A stretch of DNA of 49,415 nucleotides, taken from Terriglobales bacterium. Its GTDB lineage: Bacteria > Acidobacteriota > Terriglobia > Terriglobales > Acidobacteriaceae. The notes beneath the pieces are model-generated. The model was given only the letters and a program-made list of their open reading frames with translations. It did not search any database and was not told the origin of the DNA. The stretch is from NCBI GenBank assembly GCA_015655585.1, contig JAATEV010000090.1, positions 1 through 49,415 on the forward strand. Direction: 5' to 3'. Numbering within the stretch: the first letter of the stretch is position 1; each line of letters begins with the position of its first letter. This document shows, one piece after another, positions 17,157-24,851 of this stretch. Made by a program: the position numbers and the translations under genes.

Positions 17157-18698
17157 ATGAGTGTGGAATTTAATCGGAGAAAATTCGTACAGCTTTTAGG
17201 CGCTCTATCCGCAGAACTCGGCTTCGCCGCAAAGACCCCGGCAGCCGCGCAGGAGCCAACCCACTACAGGTCTGAAGAAATCTCTGGCCCCCACACCTCT
17301 ACCGTCAATCGCAAGAACGTCGTCGGCATCCAGGTAAAGCCCTTCGCCTGGAACGACGAAGGCATCGACAAGCTCCTCGACACCCTGCAGGAAAAAGGCA
17401 ATGTCAACACCGTCTTCGTCTACACCTACGACTACGATCCCAACCGCACCACCCAGGGCGGCCCCATCCCCCTCCCCGACCACGGCAAATACGGCCCCAC
17501 CGGCAAGCTCCGCACCGGCGGCGCCTTCTACGACTACGATCAGAAATATTTCCGTGGCACCTCCCTCAAAGACTTCCGCTCCCCCGATGAGCCCGGCTTT
17601 AACGTCATCACCGCCGTCTCTCCCAAGATGAAGGCCCGCAAGATGGACTTCTTCGCCTGGGACTACAACAACGCCTTCCCCGTCATGATGCAGAGCATCC
17701 CCGGCTACACCGAGGTCGCCGAGATCGACGTCTACGGCCGCCGCACCTCCAGCGCCTGCTTCAACCATCCCGACTACCAGGCCCATCTCACCGGCAAAAT
17801 CGAGTCCTACCTCTCGCAGTACCCCAACGAGGTCGATGGCATCATGTGGGGCTGCGAGCGCATGGGCCCCATCGACAACATGATCGGCGGCGGCTGGGCC
17901 ACCACCGGCATCTCCTGCTTCTGCTCCTTCTGCACCGCCAAGGCGCGCACCCGCGGCATCTCCGTTGACCGCGCCAAGCTCGGCTTCACCCAGCTCGACA
18001 AGCTCTTCCACGCCGCAGCCCAGCATCAGCGCCCATCCGACGGCTTCTTTGTCACCTTCCTCCGCATCCTCTTCCAGTACCCCGAAGTCCTGAGCTGGAA
18101 CATGCTCTGGAACGACAGTTACCACGAGGTCCGCGCCAGCCTCTACGGCACCGCAAAGGCCATCGCTCCGCAGAAGCCCTTCGGCTTCCACATCGTGCAG
18201 AACATCACCTTCAGCCCCTTCTACAGCGCCGTAGACGACTACTCCAAGGTCGCCGCCTACTCTGACTTCCTCAAGATCGCCTGCTACAACAACGCCGGTG
18301 GCCCACGCATGTCTCACTTCATCGATCGCCTCTGCTCCAGCATCTTCGCCGATGCCACCCCCGAGGACGTTCAGCCTTTCTACTACAAGATCATGGGCTA
18401 TGAACAACCACCTCTCAAGCAGATCTTCACCAACGGACTCACCCCCCAGTACGTCACCCACGAGACCAAACGGGCCATCGCTGGAACCGGCGGCAACGTC
18501 CAGATCTATCCCGGTATCGACATCGACGTCCCCACCTCCAAGGGTGAAAAACACACCACGCCCGACGATGTTAGCGCCGCCACCCAGGCCGCCTTCAGCG
18601 CCGGGGCGAACGGCGTCGTCCTCTCTCGCGAATACCACGAGATGTGGCTCGCCAACCTGTCCGCCGCAGGGGAGACCACAAGAAAAATCTTCGGATAA
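17157..18698 (+). CDS. Exported TIM-barrel-like (glycoside hydrolase-like) protein, paralog 2
   Basis: A 513-residue paralog of the protein at 11496-13076. It starts with a twin-arginine-type signal (FNRRKFVQLLGAL) and an Ala-rich cleavage region ending near AAAQ. Matching landmarks are DEGIDKLLDTL (68-78), PLPDHG (105-110), ACFNHPDYQAH, DGIMWGCERMGP with Glu234 aligned to Glu240 of paralog 1, the Cys cluster CFCSFC (254-259), YGTAKAI, IYPGIDIDVPTS and GANGVVLSREY. It has no operator of its own and probably shares P2 with the receptor. A 15-bp terminator stem follows. The function is unknown; a periplasmic hydrolase or lyase acting on the imported compound is the natural guess. Confidence 0.85.
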   Translation: MSVEFNRRKFVQLLGALSAELGFAAKTPAAAQEPTHYRSEEISGPHTSTVNRKNVVGIQVKPFAWNDEGIDKLLDTLQEKGNVNTVFVYTYDYDPNRTTQGGPIPLPDHGKYGPTGKLRTGGAFYDYDQKYFRGTSLKDFRSPDEPGFNVITAVSPKMKARKMDFFAWDYNNAFPVMMQSIPGYTEVAEIDVYGRRTSSACFNHPDYQAHLTGKIESYLSQYPNEVDGIMWGCERMGPIDNMIGGGWATTGISCFCSFCTAKARTRGISVDRAKLGFTQLDKLFHAAAQHQRPSDGFFVTFLRILFQYPEVLSWNMLWNDSYHEVRASLYGTAKAIAPQKPFGFHIVQNITFSPFYSAVDDYSKVAAYSDFLKIACYNNAGGPRMSHFIDRLCSSIFADATPEDVQPFYYKIMGYEQPPLKQIFTNGLTPQYVTHETKRAIAGTGGNVQIYPGIDIDVPTSKGEKHTTPDDVSAATQAAFSAGANGVVLSREYHEMWLANLSAAGETTRKIFG

Positions 18699-18720
18699 CG
18701 AAACGTGTTCTCCGCTAACA

Positions 18721-18756
18721 CAATCGCCTGATTCGACCCACCGAATCAGGCGATTG
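18721..18756. terminator. Bidirectional terminator overlapping the fadR-like stop codon
   Basis: A perfect 15-bp inverted repeat (CAATCGCCTGATTCG and CGAATCAGGCGATTG, 6-nt loop) is followed on the plus strand by CTTTTGC. Its right arm contains the stop codon and the last three codons of the minus-strand regulator. It ends the plus-strand receptor/TIM-barrel transcript and probably the convergent permease/regulator transcript too. Confidence 0.85.
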
Positions 18757-19558
18757 CTTTTGCGGCCTTCTTGCGCGGACTTAGCGTCTTCAGCCCCTTG
18801 CTTCCAATCGCGTGCTTCTCTTCTCCCAGCGAATCCGTATACCTCTTCAGCGCCGACTTCAGGTGACTCTGCATCGCAGCGCTGGCAACATCAGGATCTC
18901 TCCGCTTGATGGCATTCCAGATCGCAATATGCTCCTTCAGCGTCAGGGGCATCGCATTCGGCAGCAGCAGAACCTTCTGGAGCGTCTTCTCCAACTGTCC
19001 ACGAATCATCGCGACCAGGTCGTAGATCAAAAAGTTCTTTGAGATCGTTGCCATGGTGATGTGAAACTCCAGATCGAGAGCGGCAAACTTCTTCTCATCG
19101 TTCAGAACCGACTCCATCTTCTTGATCACAAGTTCCAGCTTGGCCAGGTCTTCCTCGCTTCCTCGAAGCGCGACGCTGGCCGCCGTCACTCCTTCCAGAG
19201 CAATACGCACCTGCATCAGGTCTTCGATATCGTGCTGCTCGGTGATGATCCGCCATTCGACGATCTTGCCCAGAAACTTCCCGCCGTTCATCGCGACCGA
19301 AGTTCCCTCGCCCACCCTCGCCGTCAACACGCCCACAATGCTCAGGCAGCGCAGCGCCTCACGCAACGAAGACCGCCCTGCATTGAAGTTCTTGCACAAC
19401 TCCCGTTCCGACGGAAGCCGCTGGCCCGGCTTCAGATCGCCATTCGCGATCAAAGCCAGGATCTGTTCTACAATCTCGTCGCTGATGGATGTCTTGGCAA
19501 TGGGCCGTATCTTCGATTTAATGCCCGGAACACGGGATACCTGGGGCTTCTTTGGCAT
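18746..19558 (-). CDS. GntR-family transcriptional regulator, FadR subfamily (FCD domain)
   Basis: A 270-residue DNA-binding protein. A winged helix occupies about residues 22-92 (LKPGQRLPSERELC, GRSSLREALRCLSIVGVL), and an FCD ligand-binding domain covers about 112-240. The likely metal-binding residues Asp162, His166, His210 and His232 are present, as in FCD proteins that sense small hydroxy or keto acids (LldR/PdhR/GlcC type). A basic tail (SPRKKAAKAIA) ends the protein. It lies 124 bases after the permease in the same direction, so the two likely form an operon. It is the best candidate to bind the three GTCTGA-N3-TCAGAC operators in the cluster. The inducer is inferred to be a 2-hydroxyacid. 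Confidence 0.92.
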   Translation of the reverse strand: MPKKPQVSRVPGIKSKIRPIAKTSISDEIVEQILALIANGDLKPGQRLPSERELCKNFNAGRSSLREALRCLSIVGVLTARVGEGTSVAMNGGKFLGKIVEWRIITEQHDIEDLMQVRIALEGVTAASVALRGSEEDLAKLELVIKKMESVLNDEKKFAALDLEFHITMATISKNFLIYDLVAMIRGQLEKTLQKVLLLPNAMPLTLKEHIAIWNAIKRRDPDVASAAMQSHLKSALKRYTDSLGEEKHAIGSKGLKTLSPRKKAAKAIA

Positions 19559-19682
19559 TCGATTCGTTTACCTCGCAAATCAAATCTCAAGATACACGAA
19601 AACCAGCAACTTACCGCAGGATTTAGACCTCTCGACACCCTGCGGAATTCCCGTTTCAACTCGATGGCAAGACACCGAGCCT

Positions 19683-21395
19683 CTAATGAAGCACCAGCTT
19701 CGTCAGCGATGGCGAGTAGACCAGAATCGAAACCAGCACGCCCACCAGGCACGCAAGCACGAAGCTGTGGATGAAGACAAAACGCAGGATGCTGCCTTCG
19801 CTCCCATACGCATTGGTCGCCGTGCTCGCCACAACCACGCTCTGCGGAGCGACCATCTTCCCCATCACGCCGCCACCCGAGTTGGCCGCCGCCATAATAA
19901 AAGGCGAGATCCCCAGTTGCTGCGCCGTAAACTTCTGCAAACTCCCGAAGAGCACGTTCGAAGACGTATCCGATCCCGTCGAAGCCGTCCCCAGCCATCC
20001 CACCAGCGTGCCAAAGAACGGATAGATCGGCCCCGTCCTCGCAAACGCAAGCCCCATCGTCGCATCCAGCCCGCAAAAGCGCGTGATGTATCCAACCGCC
20101 ATCAGCGCCGCAATCGTAATCATCGTGTAGCGCGTCGAAACGATCGTATGCAGAAATACCTTGAAGATCTCCCCCGGCTTCAGACCCATCGCCAGCGCGG
20201 CAATCAGCGCCGCCACCAGGATTCCCGTTCCCGTAGCCGAAAGCCAGTTGAAGGTAAAGACCGCGGCCTCCGCCGTAGGCACCGGTACTACCGGCGGCAC
20301 GCGGAAGACCACATGGTCCAACCCCTGCACTGGAATCTTCAGCGTGCTCAACGAATCGATCCACGCCGTAAACTTCGGAGTCCCCCATATCGCCACGCAG
20401 AGCGTCAGAATCGCCCACGGCATCGCCGCCTTCATCACCACATCCGCATGATGCCTGCTCGTCGAGCGCGGCAGATGCGTCACATCTTCCCTCGCGGCAT
20501 TCAAAATTCTCTTCGGTTTCCAAACCCGCAGAAACAGCACAAACACCACCATGCTGATTACCGCCGCGCTGATGTCCACCAGCCACGGCCCATGAAAAGT
20601 AGCGATCAGCAGTTGCGTAGAGCCAAACGTAACTCCCGCCACCAGAATGGCCGGCCATATCTCGATCATGGCCTTATATCCCGCATAAGCCCAGATCAGC
20701 CAGAACGGCACCATGACGCAGAACGGAGTCAGTAGAGCCGCAATCACGTGCGTCAGCACCAGCGTATCCAGCCCCGTAACCCCGGCCAGCGCAATCACCG
20801 GCGTCCCCAGCGCCCCAAACGCCACCGGAGCCGTATTCGCCAGCAGCGCCAGCCCGGCCGCCTCCAGCGGCACAAACCCCAGCCCCAGCAGAATCGTCCC
20901 GCACACCGCCACCGGAGTCCCGAATCCAGAGGCTCCCTCAAAGAACGCGCCGAAGATGAATGCAATCAGCAGCAACTGAAGACGGCTGTCTTCAGTCACC
21001 CCCACCAGGCACTCCTGCAGCAGGTTGAACCGTCCCGCCTTCACCGTCAACTGGTACATGAAGATGACGGGAAACACGATCCAGAAGATCGGAAACAGCC
21101 CATACCCCGCGCCGAAGACGCTCGAAAGCAGCGCCAGATGCGTCGGCATGTGGAAGACCATCGTCGCCACCACAAACGCCACCGCCAGCGCGGCAATCGC
21201 CGCAAGGTGCGCCTTGATCTTGAACCCCACCAGGGCAACCAGCAGGACCAGCAGAGGCAACGCCGCCCAGAAGCTTGAGAGCAGCCAGTGATGCGCCGGG
21301 TCGTATCCCTGTAACCAGGAACTACTCGCACTCACCGGCCCGTCCAGAAAAATTGCCAGAAATCGTGTGGAAGCTGCGATGTTTGGAATATCCAT
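19683..21395 (-). CDS. L-lactate permease family transporter (LctP)
   Basis: An integral membrane carrier of about 570 residues with a dozen or more membrane segments. Family landmarks are FPVIFMYQLTVKAGRF, FIFGAFFEGASGFGTPVAV, LLANTAPVAFGALGTPVI, PFFGTLVGWLGTASTGSDTSSN, and the C-terminal GGVMGKMVAPQSVVVA. Relatives import lactate or glycolate with protons. I favour ATG 21395; a TTG at 21416 would add seven residues, and neither has a good ribosome site. It diverges from the LarA-like gene, shares the operator-bearing intergenic region with it, and precedes the fadR-like gene. The neighbouring racemase suggests a 2-hydroxyacid substrate, not necessarily lactate. Confidence 0.93.
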   Translation of the reverse strand: MDIPNIAASTRFLAIFLDGPVSASSSWLQGYDPAHHWLLSSFWAALPLLVLLVALVGFKIKAHLAAIAALAVAFVVATMVFHMPTHLALLSSVFGAGYGLFPIFWIVFPVIFMYQLTVKAGRFNLLQECLVGVTEDSRLQLLLIAFIFGAFFEGASGFGTPVAVCGTILLGLGFVPLEAAGLALLANTAPVAFGALGTPVIALAGVTGLDTLVLTHVIAALLTPFCVMVPFWLIWAYAGYKAMIEIWPAILVAGVTFGSTQLLIATFHGPWLVDISAAVISMVVFVLFLRVWKPKRILNAAREDVTHLPRSTSRHHADVVMKAAMPWAILTLCVAIWGTPKFTAWIDSLSTLKIPVQGLDHVVFRVPPVVPVPTAEAAVFTFNWLSATGTGILVAALIAALAMGLKPGEIFKVFLHTIVSTRYTMITIAALMAVGYITRFCGLDATMGLAFARTGPIYPFFGTLVGWLGTASTGSDTSSNVLFGSLQKFTAQQLGISPFIMAAANSGGGVMGKMVAPQSVVVASTATNAYGSEGSILRFVFIHSFVLACLVGVLVSILVYSPSLTKLVLH

Positions 21396-21435
21396 GATTA
21401 GATAGAGATCGAACAACGTTCATTCGAGTGCGGCC

Positions 21436-21465
21436 ATTATCATCGCGGAATGACACAGATGTAAA
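21436..21465 (-). promoter_or_regulatory. Promoter of the permease-regulator operon
   Basis: On the minus strand TTTACA (21460-21465) and GATAAT (21436-21441) are 18 bases apart, placing a start about 35 bases before ATG 21395. The P3 operator lies immediately upstream at 21477-21491, just before the -35 box, so one bound regulator could affect both divergent promoters. Confidence 0.6.
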
Positions 21466-21472
21466 TAGTTAT

Positions 21473-21501
21473 TTTGGTCTGATGATCTGACAAACTATAA
21501 T
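21473..21501 (+). promoter_or_regulatory. Promoter P3 and operator for the LarA-like gene
   Basis: A perfect -10 box TATAAT (21496-21501) is preceded at 17 bases by a weak -35, TTTGGT (21473-21478). GTCTGA-TGA-TCTGAC at 21477-21491 matches the operators of P1 and P2. TTGGTCTGA is identical in all three. The site overlaps the -35 and spacer, consistent with repression. Confidence 0.72.
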
Positions 21502-21563
21502 CATCGTGAGAGGAACGTTAAATCACGCTTCCTCAAACCAGTCCGTGCTGCCAGGAGGGACAG

Positions 21564-22838
21564 ATGAAAGAGGCAAACTTTGCGTTCGGCAAACACGGCA
21601 TTCGCCTTTCTCTGCCTGAAGAATACCAATACGAGCTTGTAGAAAGCCGCACCGCTGCGGCTCTGCTGAATCCCGTCCAGGCGCTCAATCACGCGCTCGA
21701 CAACCCCATCGCCGGTCCGCCGCTCTCCGTGCTGGCCCAGGGTAAAAAGACCGCGGCCATCGCCGTCTGCGATATCACGCGCCCTGCCCCGAACTCCACC
21801 ACGCTCCCTCCGCTCCTCAGCCGCCTGCACCAGTCCGGCATCCCCGTCGAAGGCATCACCATCCTCATCGCAACCGGCCTGCACCGTGGCGCCACCGACG
21901 ATGAGATCCGGGCAATCGTAGGCGACGAGATCGCCAGCACCTACCGCGTCCTCAACCACGATGCGCGTTCGCGCGCCGACCAGCGCCACCTCGGCAGCAC
22001 CCGCCGCGGCACCCCCATCTACATCGATGAGCGCTTCATGGCCGCCGATCTCCACATCACCCTCGGCTTCATCGAGCAGCACCTCATGCTCGGCTTCTCC
22101 GGCGGCCGCAAGCTCGTCGCCCCCGGCGTCGCCGGGCAGGACACCATCAAAGTCATCCACTCGCCAAAATTCATGCGCGAGCCCATGGCCACCGAAGGCT
22201 CCTTCGAAGAGAATCCCCTCCACGACGAGCTCGTCGAGATCGCCTCCATCGCGCGCCACGACTTCATGCTCGACGTCACCCTCACCCAGGACCGCCGCAT
22301 CTCCGGCGTCTTCGCCGGCTCTCCCGTCGAAGCTCACGCCGCTGGCGTCAACTTTCTTCGCCAGACCTCGCTTGAAAAGCTCACCGGCCTCGCCGACGCC
22401 GTCATCACCAGCTCCGCCGGTCACCCCCTCGACCTCACCTTCTACCAGATGGTCAAAGGCATCACCGCCGCGCAGCACATCACCAAACCCGGCGGCAGAA
22501 TCCTCATCATCGGCGAGTGCCCCGAGGGCATCGGCTCCCCCGAGTTCGCCGAAAAGCTCGAAGCCTTCACCGGCCACCAGCAGTACCTCGACGAGATCCA
22601 GAACCAGCCCGTCATCATCGACCAGTGGCAGCTCGAAAAACTGGCCCTCGTGGGCCTCGAAAACAAGCTCTTCTTCTTCGCCCCCGGAGTCACCAAAAAA
22701 CAGGTAGGTGCACTGGCCGAAACCACCTACTTCGACCTGAACGAAGCTATCCACGCCACCCTGCAAGACCTGCCTCCCGGCTCCCGCGTAGCCTTAGTCC
22801 CCGACGGCCCCTACGCCTTCGCCCGCGTAACCCCGTAA
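21564..22838 (+). CDS. LarA-family nickel-pincer 2-hydroxyacid racemase
   Basis: A 424-residue protein, the same length as lactate racemase LarA. Residues known to matter in LarA are conserved at nearly the same numbers: Asp70 and Arg73 (DITRP), His107 (TGLHRGAT), His173 (EQHLMLGFSGG), Lys183 (GGRKLVAPG, the residue that binds the pincer cofactor), His199, and Gln295/Lys298 (YQMVKG). The family racemises or epimerises 2-hydroxyacids by hydride transfer through a nickel-pincer nucleotide. Lactate is only one possible substrate. The cofactor genes larB, larC and larE are not in the window. It diverges from the permease and is controlled by P3. AGGAGG precedes the start. Confidence 0.9.
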   Translation: MKEANFAFGKHGIRLSLPEEYQYELVESRTAAALLNPVQALNHALDNPIAGPPLSVLAQGKKTAAIAVCDITRPAPNSTTLPPLLSRLHQSGIPVEGITILIATGLHRGATDDEIRAIVGDEIASTYRVLNHDARSRADQRHLGSTRRGTPIYIDERFMAADLHITLGFIEQHLMLGFSGGRKLVAPGVAGQDTIKVIHSPKFMREPMATEGSFEENPLHDELVEIASIARHDFMLDVTLTQDRRISGVFAGSPVEAHAAGVNFLRQTSLEKLTGLADAVITSSAGHPLDLTFYQMVKGITAAQHITKPGGRILIIGECPEGIGSPEFAEKLEAFTGHQQYLDEIQNQPVIIDQWQLEKLALVGLENKLFFFAPGVTKKQVGALAETTYFDLNEAIHATLQDLPPGSRVALVPDGPYAFARVTP

Positions 22839-22891
22839 CCACCCATCCGCCTCCACGCTCCCACCCACACAAAATCTACGCACCACCATGC

Positions 22892-22927
22892 AAAAAAACG
22901 AACTGTGCGCGATGAAGAAATGCGCAC
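22892..22927 (-). terminator. Intrinsic terminator of tRNA-Asn
   Basis: On the minus strand GTGCGC, an 11-nt loop and GCGCAC are followed by AGTTCGTTTTTTT. It lies 38 bases past the tRNA 3' end. Confidence 0.75.
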
Positions 22928-22964
22928 CTTCACATGAAAAAATAATTTTTAGATGGGGGGATAT

Positions 22965-23040
<76 letters not shown>

Positions 23041-23079
23041 TGTGTTTGTTTCGCGGGGGACTCACGCGTCGCTTTATTA

Positions 23080-23108
23080 GTTATAACAAAAGCCTTCGAG
23101 AGGGTCAA
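23080..23108 (-). promoter_or_regulatory. Promoter of tRNA-Asn
   Basis: On the minus strand TTGACC (23103-23108) and TATAAC (23080-23085) have a 17-base spacer. This is near consensus and starts about 33 bases upstream of the mature tRNA 5' end. Confidence 0.8.
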
Positions 23109-23191
23109 AGGCCCACCCTGCATTCTTTACTAACAGCCACAAAAAACCGGCGGTATCATGGCGAGGACATCCAGTAACGAAGAGGTCTCTC

Positions 23192-23773
23192 ATGCAGCCA
23201 CGCATCTCCCGCCTCAAACGCGACGAAGTTCTCCCCAGCAGCCTCGCCATCTATGACCGCTATCTGCGCGACCGCGGCAACGTGCCCAACATGTTCCGCA
23301 CCATGGCTCACCGCCCCGAGATCTTCGAAACCATCATCGCCCACATGGAGGCCGTGCTCAACACCGGCACTCTCCCCAAGTCCCTCAAAGAGCTCGTCAT
23401 CGTCCGCACCTCGCAGCTCAACCGCACGCCCTACTGCCTCGCCTCGCACACCACCATCGCACGCAAGCTCGGCTGGACGGACGTCCAGATCGACGCCCTG
23501 CACAACGCCGCCTCCAGCGACCAGTTCACCGCCCGCGAGAAGGCCGCCATCCACCTCGCCGAGGTCATGACGCTGAACGCCCACGGATACACCGAGGCCG
23601 AATTCGCTCACCTCCGCAGCTTCTACAGCGAGGGCGAGGTCGTCGAACTCATGGCCGCCATCGGCCTCTTCAACTACTTCAACCGCTTCAACGATCTTCT
23701 CCAGATGGAGCCTACCCAGCCCGCCTCCGCCGAAGAGCTGGCCGAAGCAGGCGTCACCCCCGCAGCCGTCTAG
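23192..23773 (+). CDS. Carboxymuconolactone decarboxylase/AhpD-like protein
   Basis: A 193-residue helical protein of the CMD/AhpD superfamily, with LKELVIVRTSQLNRTPYCLASHT as the signature region (residues 66-88). The usual Cys-x-x-Cys-x-x-x-His active site is altered: the first Cys is Thr79, while Cys82 and His86 remain. The redox disulfide of AhpD cannot form, which points to a CMD-type rather than peroxiredoxin-reductase role. Later segments (SSDQFTAREKAAIHLAEVMT and IGLFNYFNRFND) fit the peroxidase-related subgroup. AGAGG precedes the ATG. It stands alone and is convergent with the CAP gene, three bases from its stop. Confidence 0.85.
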   Translation: MQPRISRLKRDEVLPSSLAIYDRYLRDRGNVPNMFRTMAHRPEIFETIIAHMEAVLNTGTLPKSLKELVIVRTSQLNRTPYCLASHTTIARKLGWTDVQIDALHNAASSDQFTAREKAAIHLAEVMTLNAHGYTEAEFAHLRSFYSEGEVVELMAAIGLFNYFNRFNDLLQMEPTQPASAEELAEAGVTPAAV

Positions 23774-23775
23774 CC

Positions 23776-24597
23776 TTAAGGAAACAGCAGAACCGCAATG
23801 CTATATGCCGTGAACGGGCCTGTGCCGCTCCCCGCGCAGGCCCCCACCGCAGCCAGATGATACTTTCCGGAACGGATATGCGTCTTCAGCTCCGCCGGAA
23901 TATCGTTCAGACTCGCCGACGTATAACGCATCACGAACCACGGCCGCTTCGCCCCCGCATACCCTGAAGACATCGCGCAGGTCGCCCGCGCAGCCTTCGC
24001 ATCGTCTGTACCTGCATCGACGACCTGCATCCCCGCCTGCGCCAGCAGCAGGGCAATTTGTTGCTCCTGCTGATCCAGCGTCAGGCTTGTGGTGGTGCGG
24101 GCAAAGTCTTCTACTGCATAAAGTTGTCCATCCCTATTAGCAATCGCAATTCCCATCGAATCTACAGCAGGATCGAGCAGGTTGGCGCGGTGGCCGGGCG
24201 AATTCATCCACAGCGTATGCATCGTAATCGCGCTCGACGCCTCGCCTACGTTTTCGGTAATGCGGCTGAAGTGCGCGCCAGCATTGGAGCCGCGTTCAGC
24301 GAGCTCGGGCTCGTTTTCGAACTGGTGGGAGATGCCGTTGTGGCTGGCCATCTCGCGAGCGTGTCTGGCTGCTGTGCGCGTCAGCGCGGCGTCGAGACGA
24401 AGCGGTGGAAGTCCTCGGCTGGCGCGCTCCTGGTTGGCCGCGGAGAGCAGATACTGCTCGGCCACCGTGAGAGATTGTTCCGGACCGGCTGCCGCACAGG
24501 CGGAACCTCCTGCAAACGATAGAAAACACGCGGCTAAAAGGGTCCTTCTCCAGAAAGTTGGAGCGGAGCCGCGTGGCGAGGATGGATCAACAGGCAT
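23776..24597 (-). CDS. Secreted CAP-domain (SCP/PR-1-like) protein
   Basis: A 273-residue protein with an N-terminal signal (RRTLLAACFLSFAGGSACA). The CAP domain runs from about 45 to 165: LLSAANQERASRGLPPLRLDAAL, ARHAREMASHNGISHQF, ITENVGEASS and MNSPGHRANLLDPAVDSMGIA. The His and Glu residues of the CAP cavity are present. The remaining 100 residues form an unrecognised C-terminal region containing two Cys. CAP proteins are secreted, and bacterial functions are mostly unknown. It lies downstream of the polysaccharide pair in the same direction, but after a 254-base gap. Confidence 0.88.
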   Translation of the reverse strand: MPVDPSSPRGSAPTFWRRTLLAACFLSFAGGSACAAAGPEQSLTVAEQYLLSAANQERASRGLPPLRLDAALTRTAARHAREMASHNGISHQFENEPELAERGSNAGAHFSRITENVGEASSAITMHTLWMNSPGHRANLLDPAVDSMGIAIANRDGQLYAVEDFARTTTSLTLDQQEQQIALLLAQAGMQVVDAGTDDAKAARATCAMSSGYAGAKRPWFVMRYTSASLNDIPAELKTHIRSGKYHLAAVGACAGSGTGPFTAYSIAVLLFP

Positions 24598-24851
24598 GGC
24601 ACTCTTTCCCCGCTCCTCGCGGCAGGCGAGGAGGGATTTTCAGCATGGAACGACGTTTTGGCAGAAAAACCTCTTACGGCAGGAAAGAGTGGTTTTTACA
24701 GGGGGTTTGGCAAATTTCCCTGCTCTGGGACGCGGTAAATTGCTGGTGGCTTGTGGTTCTTAACACGTCCGGATGCGGTCGCTTGCGGACCATTTTTTCG
24801 TCATCCGAAATTACGCCACCTCTTCGAACTTTATTTTCACAGCAGCCAGCC

